A stretch of DNA of 6,364 nt, taken from contig DEPW01000009.1 of NCBI GenBank assembly GCA_002358965.1, positions 7,976 through 14,339 on the forward strand. The letters run 5' to 3'. The notes under the pieces were generated by a model, which searched no databases, was not told where the DNA came from, and was given only the letters and a program-made list of their open reading frames with translations. Every line of letters starts with the position of its first letter. Within the stretch, counting starts at the first letter, position 1. The stretch is from Bacteroidales bacterium UBA3382. GTDB taxonomy: Bacteria; Bacteroidota; Bacteroidia; Bacteroidales; UBA932. Made by a program: the position numbers and the translations under genes. This document shows positions 1-5,461 of this stretch, in pieces.

Positions 1-1097
1 AGGAGGATGCCCCTTATGTGGCAGCGAAAGGGGATACCGTCCTTGTCTGCGGACCGCAGGAGACGGTCCTGTCGTTACGATATGAGTTGAGAGGTTCGGA
101 CGATTATTCCGCCGTGTTCGCCGAGTGCGAGCAGGAATGGATTTCCGATTGGGACTATTCGCAGCAGGGCGCCGTCACTTTCACGGTGGCCGCCAACGAT
201 TCCGAACAACCCAGGGAGGCGGTGATAGGCCTTCGTTGTGCCGACAGTCCTTCGACGGATTACCGCGTGGTGCAGGAAGGGATTGCTCATGAGCCCGACC
301 CGGAACCCGATCCCGAACCGGACCCCGACCCGGAACCCGACCCCGAACCGTTTTCCATAGAGTTCGTCATCAGCGAACTTGAAGCAAGAAGCGCCGTGGT
401 CGAGGCCATCCCGTCGAGGGACGATGTGATGTTTTATTACAGTGCGGACAAAGCCGGGCTGTCGGACGAGGAACTCAAGGGCTATCTCGAGTCTTTGGCC
501 TCCGTTTATGTCGCAATGGGAGTTTCCCCCGATATCCGCAGTGCGATTATGGATTATTTTGCAGGTACGGGACATTCGAAGACAAGATGCGAGGACCTGT
601 ACCCTGATACGGACTATGTCCCTTATGCTTTCGTATTCGACCTTGAAGGCGATTATGACGGACCTGCCGTAAGGGGCGAAATCTTCCATACGCCGGCCGC
701 AGTCGTGTCCGATGCGGCGATAACTGTCGGATTCGACGAATATTTCGACGGGGACGAGGTATGCCAGTATTATCCGGCCTATGCGGATGCCGCAGGAAGC
801 GCTCTCCTTCCCGTTGCCGCCCAGCTGTCGGGCGATGTCGCGGAATATTATTATCAGGTATTCGACGGGGATCTGACAGATCCCGGGGAAAATTCCGACG
901 AACTCGTTATCAACAACCTGATATATAGAGGGATATCTTCTCCGAAAGCCGTGCTCTATGTGGATTTCGATACCGAGCTTACGATACTTGCAGTCGCGGT
1001 GAATGCCGAAGGCGAATACGGCGAGGTGTTCCGTGTCTGCTTCACTCTGCCGAAAGGAGGCGAGTCTCCGGTGCAGTATTTCGGACAATATTTGTGA
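1..1097 (+). CDS. BACON-like / Fn3-like surface protein, 5' end missing (partial)
   Basis: The frame is open from base 3 to the left edge and ends at TGA 1095-1097, so the true start, and presumably a signal peptide, lie outside the window. A GTG at 18 is in frame but is probably an internal Val. Numbering from that codon, residues ~4-90 look like a BACON domain: a Trp-containing strand, a 'VTFTVAAN' strand, an Arg-led 'REAVIGL' strand and a closing 'VVQEG'. Residues 92-111 are a Pro/Asp/Glu linker. Residues ~113-226 and ~227-350 resemble two Fn3-like modules common in Bacteroides surface proteins; the first has an inserted helical stretch and a 'LYPDTDYVPYAF' motif, the second an 'AVAVNAEGEYGEVFR' strand pair. 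Six cysteines are spread over the modules. BACON domains have been linked to carbohydrate or mucin binding, but no ligand can be read here and no catalytic motif is visible. It lies 19 nt upstream of another surface lipoprotein, probably in the same operon. Confidence 0.82.
   Translation, partial: EDAPYVAAKGDTVLVCGPQETVLSLRYELRGSDDYSAVFAECEQEWISDWDYSQQGAVTFTVAANDSEQPREAVIGLRCADSPSTDYRVVQEGIAHEPDPEPDPEPDPDPEPDPEPFSIEFVISELEARSAVVEAIPSRDDVMFYYSADKAGLSDEELKGYLESLASVYVAMGVSPDIRSAIMDYFAGTGHSKTRCEDLYPDTDYVPYAFVFDLEGDYDGPAVRGEIFHTPAAVVSDAAITVGFDEYFDGDEVCQYYPAYADAAGSALLPVAAQLSGDVAEYYYQVFDGDLTDPGENSDELVINNLIYRGISSPKAVLYVDFDTELTILAVAVNAEGEYGEVFRVCFTLPKGGESPVQYFGQYL
291..350 (+). repeat. 30-nt tandem duplication encoding an EP/DP linker
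   Basis: Bases 291-320 and 321-350 are two adjacent 30-nt copies that differ at only two positions (third base G/C and 21st base T/C of the unit), so they are 28/30 identical. Each encodes ten residues of alternating Pro and acidic residues. The first mismatch turns the leading Glu codon of the second copy into Asp, which explains why the E-P-D-P rhythm breaks in the middle of the linker. The repeat lies exactly between the BACON-like and Fn3-like parts and is in frame, so copy changes would alter linker length by ten residues without breaking the protein. An extended, negatively charged spacer is the likely physical role. Confidence 0.9.
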
Positions 1098-1116
1098 TTT
1101 TATTATTTAGGAAAAT

Positions 1117-2769
1117 ATGAGAAGATCATTACTGTTTTTTCTGCCTGTCCTGTCACTCTCTTTGCTGACCATGTGCGACACAGAGCCTCAAGTGCCTGCT
1201 TTGCAGGATATTACCCTGGACAGGACCTCGTTGGAGATGACCGTGGGGGATGTCGATACCCTCTATATGGGAGTAATCCCACAGGAAGCCGAGACGCCTG
1301 TGATAACCCCTGTCTCCGGAAATGAGGATGTAGTGCGCGCAGCGCGTATTTCCGCGACTTCTTTCCGGGTGGAAGCGGTGGGGGCCGGTTCTGCTACCCT
1401 GACATTTTCCGCCGGTGAAATCGAAAAGACCTGCCAGGTGACCGTTGCGGAGCGTGTGATACCTGTCGAGAGCGTGGAGATCGACGAGGAGTCTCTGGAG
1501 CTTTTCGTGGGCGATACCGAGACTTTGACCGCCCTGGTGCTTCCTCTGGATGCCGACTATGTCCTTGAGTGGTCTTCGAGCGATGCGGAAGTCGCTTCGG
1601 TGGACGGCGAGGGCAATGTCGAGGCCCTGTCGGCCGGGACTTGCTTTATCAAGGCCGCGGCAGGCGGCATTTCCGATTCGGTGAGCGTTACGGTCGACGG
1701 CATATCGATCATCCTTTCGCAGGACACTTATTCCATGGGTGTCGGCAATATGGGCTGGGTGGAGGCCGTGATAACCCCTGAAGAATATGCCGACGGGACA
1801 GTCGAGTGGTCCGTCGATTCCGACGATGTGGTCGAGCTTACGGTTTATCCGGACGAGCCCAATTCGGCTTACTTCTCCGCCCTTGCTCCGGGAACGGCCG
1901 TCCTTACGGCCACATACAGAGAGGCTGTCGCGGAATGCACAATCACCGTGGGCGAGATTCCTGTTACCGAAATCATAGTGACGAACAGCGGCGGAATGGT
2001 AATCGAGGAGTTGAATCTGAGCGAAAACGGCAATTATGCCACGATTAAAGCTTTTGCCATGCCGGGCGATGCTACCGACCAGGCGATATCTTATTCGATA
2101 GAGGATACCGGCATAGCCACAATCGAGCAGTACCAGGACGAGTACGGAAGGTATTATTGCGATATCACTCCGTGGAACGAAGGCAGCACCGTCCTCAATA
2201 TTTCCGCCGGGGATTTCGTGCTCGAATTCCCTGTGAATGTGGCTTCCGCTCCGGGTGGCAATCCGTATTCGCTTTACAATGTCTATGACCGTGAAGGAGT
2301 CCGCGGTGTCGTATGGTGGATAAGCGAGGACCGCTCGTCTTTGAAGCTGCTTTCCATGTCTAACGGCGAAGGGCTCGCGTGGGCGAGCCGGTCCGTGCAG
2401 GCCGGGGTGCCTGAAACCGACGGACATGCCGATGGAAGCGCCAATACCGATATCATTCTCGGCAATCAGAGCGGCGCCTCTTTTCCTGCGGCTCAATGGT
2501 GCCGCGGCCTCGGCGAGGGCTGGTATCTGCCTTCGGCCGAAGAGATCCGCAGCATTTATGTGACGCATCGGATAGATCTTGAGGCGGCCCGTACTTCCGC
2601 AGGAGGCAGCGCATTCCCTGCTACGGCATGGACTTCGAACGAAAATGCCGACGGCGATCCCGACACGGCGCTTGTAATGCTCGAGGAGTTCACGCAATTC
2701 TGGAACTGCGTGGAAAGATCCAAGCTTGAAACGCACGGTGCGGTAGCCGCGAAGATCGTAGAGTTTTGA
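1117..2769 (+). CDS. Ig-like (Big_2-type) repeat lipoprotein with DUF1566/FISUMP-like C-terminal domain
   Basis: This is a 550-residue putative surface lipoprotein. Residues 1-19 form a signal peptide (two Arg, then a hydrophobic core) followed by Cys20 in an LLTM-C lipobox; Met at -1 is unusual, since Gly, Ala or Ser is normal. Four Ig-like units of the bacterial Big_2 type follow, roughly 31-112, 115-194, 196-280 and 282-376. Units 1 and 2 show the typical 'L..GD..TL' strand, and unit 2 has 'EWSSSDAEVASVDGEGNVEALSAG', a textbook Big_2 core. Residues ~382-550 resemble the DUF1566/FISUMP-type domain of Bacteroidota surface proteins: 'GVRGVVWWIS', 'DGSANTDIIL', 'PAAQWCRGLGEGWYLPSAEEI' and 'AWTSNEN'. 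Ig-like stacks usually hold a terminal domain away from the cell surface, so an adhesive or binding role is inferred. The start at 1117 follows an A/T-rich leader without Shine-Dalgarno, 19 nt after the previous stop. A polysaccharide- or host-binding role is possible but not shown. Confidence 0.88.
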   Translation: MRRSLLFFLPVLSLSLLTMCDTEPQVPALQDITLDRTSLEMTVGDVDTLYMGVIPQEAETPVITPVSGNEDVVRAARISATSFRVEAVGAGSATLTFSAGEIEKTCQVTVAERVIPVESVEIDEESLELFVGDTETLTALVLPLDADYVLEWSSSDAEVASVDGEGNVEALSAGTCFIKAAAGGISDSVSVTVDGISIILSQDTYSMGVGNMGWVEAVITPEEYADGTVEWSVDSDDVVELTVYPDEPNSAYFSALAPGTAVLTATYREAVAECTITVGEIPVTEIIVTNSGGMVIEELNLSENGNYATIKAFAMPGDATDQAISYSIEDTGIATIEQYQDEYGRYYCDITPWNEGSTVLNISAGDFVLEFPVNVASAPGGNPYSLYNVYDREGVRGVVWWISEDRSSLKLLSMSNGEGLAWASRSVQAGVPETDGHADGSANTDIILGNQSGASFPAAQWCRGLGEGWYLPSAEEIRSIYVTHRIDLEAARTSAGGSAFPATAWTSNENADGDPDTALVMLEEFTQFWNCVERSKLETHGAVAAKIVEF

Positions 2770-2778
2770 CGGTTTCGC

Positions 2779-2798
2779 TTACGCCGAATCAGGCGTAA
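2779..2798. terminator. Candidate bidirectional terminator hairpin
   Basis: A 7-bp perfect inverted repeat (TTACGCC, 6-nt loop GAATCA, GGCGTAA) sits 9 nt after the stop of the Ig-like lipoprotein gene, between two convergent genes. A one-base bulge would allow two more GC pairs at the base. No clear T-run follows the stem on the plus strand; on the minus strand it is followed by mixed sequence. Placement between converging stop codons supports termination for both genes, but without a U-tract this is a moderate call. Confidence 0.45.
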
Positions 2799-2828
2799 CG
2801 CAGAAATTGCCCTTTTGGCCCCTTCTTT

Positions 2829-3311
2829 CTATTCTTCAGCCTTCTTTTTAAGCAGCGCTTCGATGTCGTAGACTATCCTGAGCAGATTGCGGCGGTGTCC
2901 TTCCAGGAGCATCGTCCCGCCGTTGGCGTCCGAGACGACATCTATGGTTATCCTGTCCTCGTACATCCTGAGGAAACGGGATATGCCTCCGGAAGCCGTG
3001 AAGACCAGACGGCCGTCCGACTCCTGTGAAAGATTGAACCTGTTGTCCTGCATCGTTGCGATGATTTCAGGCTTGAGCTCGGTCCAGCTTTTGCTGAAGC
3101 TGACGGAGCGCTTCTGATAGCCGAGGGCCGGATATATGGCCGAAACCACGGCGAATATGCCGAGTATCTTGTATATGTCGGAACTTCCGTTCCTGAACAG
3201 GGCGTCCATATCGAGCGACATGCCTTGCAGCAATGCGAAAAGTATCACGATCAATGCGCCGAGGATGGTTATGTAAATGAAGTATTTCAGTGCGCGGACG
3301 AAGTATCTCAT
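2829..3311 (-). CDS. Small two-helix inner-membrane protein, function unknown
   Basis: This 160-residue protein starts at the ATG read leftwards from 3311 and ends with TAG at 2829-2831. Two hydrophobic helices are visible at residues ~9-29 and ~47-65, joined by a short acidic/polar loop. The basic N-terminus (Arg2, Arg6, Lys9) and the basic residues after helix 2 (Lys67, Arg68) both suggest cytoplasmic ends, with the loop in the periplasm. Residues ~70-160 form a soluble, presumably cytoplasmic alpha/beta region ('EDRITIDVV', 'TMLLEGHRRNLLRIVYDIEALL'). The pattern matches a conserved Bacteroidales hypothetical family from memory, for which I know no function. There is no catalytic motif. It is transcribed alone, convergent with the Ig-like lipoprotein gene and divergent from the coiled-coil/hemW unit. 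Its promoter overlaps that of the divergent unit. Confidence 0.85.
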   Translation of the reverse strand: MRYFVRALKYFIYITILGALIVILFALLQGMSLDMDALFRNGSSDIYKILGIFAVVSAIYPALGYQKRSVSFSKSWTELKPEIIATMQDNRFNLSQESDGRLVFTASGGISRFLRMYEDRITIDVVSDANGGTMLLEGHRRNLLRIVYDIEALLKKKAEE

Positions 3312-3346
3312 GCGATTAATATTTTAAAACATCGTATTACTGTGTG

Positions 3347-3354
3347 CAAAGTTA
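3347..3354 (-). promoter_or_regulatory. Bacteroidota-type -7 box for the leftward membrane protein gene
   Basis: Read on the minus strand this is TAACTTTG, a full match to the Bacteroidota primary-sigma -7 consensus TAnnTTTG, within the familiar context TATAACTTTGCAC. The expected start of transcription is near 3340, giving a leader of about 30 nt that is very A/T-rich before the ATG at 3311. No good TTTG -33 element is seen at the expected distance (around 3374-3380). Confidence 0.7.
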
Positions 3355-3365
3355 TAATTTTTTTC

Positions 3366-3373
3366 TATTTTTG
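3366..3373 (+). promoter_or_regulatory. Bacteroidota-type -7 box for the coiled-coil/hemW/TPR operon
   Basis: TATTTTTG matches TAnnTTTG at all fixed positions. A TGTG at 3341-3344, 21 bp upstream, is a three-of-four match to the -33 TTTG element. Transcription would begin near 3379-3381, only about 8-10 nt before the ATG at 3389 and about 18 nt before the in-frame ATG at 3398. This is the only promoter-like site seen ahead of the three-gene rightward unit. Confidence 0.62.
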
Positions 3374-3388
3374 TCGTGATAACATAAA

Positions 3389-4351
3389 ATGAAGGTTATG
3401 GGAAACGACAATTTTGAAAATGATGATTTGAAACGCGACTCTTTCGGGAGCGATGATTTTGACGCACGCGACAGCTATGAAGATGACCGCCGGACGGCCA
3501 ATCTCAAGAAGGTCATCTGGCCGCTTGCGATCCTTGCAGTGGTTCTCGCCGGCATCCTCGCTTATGTATGGGTGGAGCGCAACGGGCTTGTGAAGGATCT
3601 GAGGATAGAGAAAGAGCAGCTGACCGCGGAGATGTTCCAGCTTCAGGAAGATTACGCCAACCTGACATCGGACTACGATACCCTTAATGTACAGCTGGAC
3701 GCCGAACGCGAAAAGGTCGAGCAGCTGATTGAACGCATCCAGCAGACCGATGCCACCAACCGTGCCAAGATCAGGCAATACGAAAAGGAACTCGGGACAC
3801 TGCGCTCGATCATGAAACATTACATCTATCAGATAGATTCGCTCAATACCCTCAATACCGAGCTGCGTGCGGATGCCGCCAAGGCCCGTGAGGAGGCAGC
3901 GGAGAGCCAGCGCAAGTACGAAGAGGCCGTCAAGGTCACCGAGGACCTGTCTTCCAAGGTAGAGCAGGGTCAGGTTGTCAAGGGCCGCGGAATCACTTTG
4001 GAGGCTCTGAACAGGTCGGGCAATGTCACCAACCGTCACAGCAGGGTAGAGAAGCTCCGTACATCATTGAGCCTTGTTGAGAACGAGATAGCTGAAAAAG
4101 GCTGGAGGAGGGTGTATGTCCGTGTAAAGGATCCTTCGGGAATCCTCCTTGTCGAAAAGCCTGACCAGCAGTTCGAGTTCGAAGGCGCATCGCTGTACTA
4201 TTCGTCCTCGCGCGAAGTCGATTACAACGGAAACGAGCTGGATATAGTAATATATTTCAGCGGTGAGACCGAATATGTCAAAGGCGTTTATACTGTCGAA
4301 GTCTATACTGATGAAGCTCTGCTCGGCACGGCCGACATGCTTTTGAAGTAA
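3389..4351 (+). CDS. Single-pass membrane protein with long periplasmic coiled coil, Bacteroidales family of unknown function
   Basis: This is a 320-residue protein with four regions. Residues 1-41 are acidic and probably disordered and cytoplasmic (many Asp/Glu, ending in Arg-Arg and Lys-Lys). Residues 42-61 are one transmembrane helix. Residues ~64-195 are rich in Glu, Lys, Gln and Leu with heptad-like spacing, a long coiled coil that includes 'YIYQIDSLNTLN'. Residues ~196-320 are a compact, strand-rich domain ('RRVYVRVKDPSGILL', 'GVYTVEVYTDEALLGTADMLL'). I recognise the layout, particularly the QIDSLN segment and the 'VYVR..DP.G.LL' strand, from a widespread Bacteroidales hypothetical family; automatic pipelines sometimes give such proteins SMC-like names because of the coiled coil. 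No enzymatic motif is visible; a structural or scaffolding role in the envelope is inference. The ATG at 3398 is an alternative start, with an AAGG just upstream. It is first in the hemW operon, 6 nt before hemW. Confidence 0.88.
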   Translation: MKVMGNDNFENDDLKRDSFGSDDFDARDSYEDDRRTANLKKVIWPLAILAVVLAGILAYVWVERNGLVKDLRIEKEQLTAEMFQLQEDYANLTSDYDTLNVQLDAEREKVEQLIERIQQTDATNRAKIRQYEKELGTLRSIMKHYIYQIDSLNTLNTELRADAAKAREEAAESQRKYEEAVKVTEDLSSKVEQGQVVKGRGITLEALNRSGNVTNRHSRVEKLRTSLSLVENEIAEKGWRRVYVRVKDPSGILLVEKPDQQFEFEGASLYYSSSREVDYNGNELDIVIYFSGETEYVKGVYTVEVYTDEALLGTADMLLK

Positions 4352-4357
4352 TCCGAC

Positions 4358-5461
4358 ATGGCCGGGATATATGTACATATACCATTTTGCAGGAGTTTCT
4401 GCATCTATTGCGATTTTTATTCGGAACTCTCTTTCGACGGGGGTTCCGAATCTTTTTTGAAAAGCCTTTCGTGTGAGTTGTCTCTCCGGTCCGGCACATT
4501 GTCCGAGCCTGTCCGGACTCTCTATTTCGGAGGCGGTACTCCGTCCCTGTTGCCGGTCGCGGCGTTGGAGAGGATCGTCGGGGCAATCCGGTCCCGCTAT
4601 GACCTTTCCTGCCTTGAAGAGTTTACGCTCGAAGTGAATCCGGACGATATCCGCCGGTACGGGATGCCGGGACTCGCGTCTTTAAGGCGGTTGGGCATAG
4701 ACAGGATAAGCATGGGCGTGCAGTCGTTCGACGACGGGATACTTGCATGGATGAACCGCAGGCATGATTCGAAGGTCGCGGCGGAGGCCTACTGGATGTT
4801 GCGTGAAGCCGGTTTCGACAACATAAGCCTTGATTTGATTTTCGGTTTCGAAGGCCTTGGCCGTGACAAGTGGCGCAGTACTGTGCAGACGGCCTTGTCC
4901 CTTCCCGGCGGCGCCCCGGAACATGTTTCGGCCTATTGCATGTCGCTCGAGCCGGGGAGTGCGCTTTATGCGTTATGGGAGTCTGGAAAATATTCCGAGC
5001 CCGACGAGGATGCGGTGGCAGGCCAGTATTCCATGTTGCAGCATATGCTTTCCGAGGCCGGATATGTCCAATACGAAGTGTCTAATTTCGCCAGACCCGG
5101 ACGGCACTCGAGGCACAACAGTTCGTATTGGACAGGGAAACAGTATCTCGGCTTCGGCCCTTCGGCGCATTCCATGACGATAGATGCCGAAGGAAGGAAG
5201 ACGAGGTCATGGAACGAAGCCGATTTGGGAAAATACCTTTCGGGAAAATATCAGGGCGGTTGCGAGGTGCTCACTCCCGAGGAGCAGGAGCATGAGCGGA
5301 TCATGCTCGGCCTGAGGTGTTCTGCGGGAGCCGTGCTGCCTGAAAGCAAGGCCGTTCCGCTGGTCGGCCGGGGGCTGTTGGCGAAACTTCCCACAGGCAG
5401 ATACCGGATTCCGGAAGAAAAATTCTTTATATCCGAATATATAATAAAGGAGCTGTTATGA
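4358..5461 (+). CDS. hemW: Radical SAM family heme chaperone HemW
   Basis: HemW is a cytoplasmic radical SAM protein that binds a [4Fe-4S] cluster and delivers heme; it was long annotated as an oxygen-independent coproporphyrinogen III oxidase but is regarded as a chaperone. The 367-residue product has the diagnostic Cys11-x3-Cys15-x2-Cys18-x-Phe20 cluster motif after 'YVHIPF', the SAM-binding 'GGGTPSLL' at 58-65, 'EVNPDD' at 92-97, 'GVQSF' at 120-124, 'LDLIFG' near 158-163, 'SAYCMSLEPGS' near 191-201, and 'YEVSNFARPG' followed by 'HN..YW....YLGFGPSAHS' near 239-272. The C-terminal region keeps 'ERIMLGLR' and a final 'FFISEYIIKELL', but the stretch between them looks about 20 residues shorter than usual. 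It starts 6 nt after the coiled-coil gene without a clear Shine-Dalgarno, and its TGA overlaps the next ATG. The gene is intact; the identification is secure. Confidence 0.96.
   Translation: MAGIYVHIPFCRSFCIYCDFYSELSFDGGSESFLKSLSCELSLRSGTLSEPVRTLYFGGGTPSLLPVAALERIVGAIRSRYDLSCLEEFTLEVNPDDIRRYGMPGLASLRRLGIDRISMGVQSFDDGILAWMNRRHDSKVAAEAYWMLREAGFDNISLDLIFGFEGLGRDKWRSTVQTALSLPGGAPEHVSAYCMSLEPGSALYALWESGKYSEPDEDAVAGQYSMLQHMLSEAGYVQYEVSNFARPGRHSRHNSSYWTGKQYLGFGPSAHSMTIDAEGRKTRSWNEADLGKYLSGKYQGGCEVLTPEEQEHERIMLGLRCSAGAVLPESKAVPLVGRGLLAKLPTGRYRIPEEKFFISEYIIKELL
5446..5452 (+). promoter_or_regulatory. Shine-Dalgarno site of the TPR lipoprotein gene
   Basis: AAAGGAG lies 5 nt before the ATG at 5458, inside the last codons of hemW. 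It is the clearest Shine-Dalgarno in the window, where the other genes have A/T-rich leaders or none. It fixes the start of the downstream gene at 5458. Confidence 0.75.

Noticed and set aside
1..9. AGGAGG followed by ATG at the left edge, resembling a Shine-Dalgarno and start
   Set aside because: The ATG at 7 is in a different frame from the open gene; the bases read as Glu and Asp codons in the frame open to the edge, so the match is coincidental.
75..1088. A 337-codon antisense frame opposite the BACON/Fn3-like gene
   Set aside because: It has no recognisable domain, its composition is rich in Arg, His and Ile as in reverse-strand shadows, and the plus frame has clear domain patterns and a linker repeat.
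1086..1095. A possible internal promoter (AATATTTG) just before the Ig-like lipoprotein gene
   Set aside because: It misses the first T of the -7 consensus, sits in the coding end of the upstream gene and has no good -33 element; a shared transcript is simpler.
1153..2736. A 527-codon antisense frame spanning the Ig-like lipoprotein gene
   Set aside because: The plus frame has a signal peptide, Big_2-type units and a WYLPS motif. The antisense product is Arg/His-rich with no domain and arises from codon bias on the plus strand.
2809..2830. GCC-CTTTT-GGC followed by a T/C-rich run as a second terminator
   Set aside because: The stem is only 3 bp and the tail is mixed C and T, too weak to call.
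3331..3339. TAATACGA on the minus strand, like the start of a T7 promoter
   Set aside because: Only the first eight bases agree and the rest of the T7 consensus is absent; it lies in the leader of the leftward gene.
3353..3358. TATAAT, an E. coli-like -10 box on the plus strand
   Set aside because: It lies inside an A/T-rich stretch and overlaps the minus-strand TAACTTTG box; Bacteroidota primary sigma factors use TAnnTTTG, so the match is probably incidental.
3365..4039. A 224-codon antisense frame over the coiled-coil gene
   Set aside because: Its Leu-rich look mirrors Glu/Lys/Gln codons of the coiled coil; its stop lies inside the divergent promoter region, and there is no promoter or domain support.
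4358..5461. Naming the radical SAM gene hemN (coproporphyrinogen III dehydrogenase)
   Set aside because: The protein is too short for HemN and starts directly at the YVHIPFC motif, lacking the N-terminal extension of true HemN; its motifs fit HemW.
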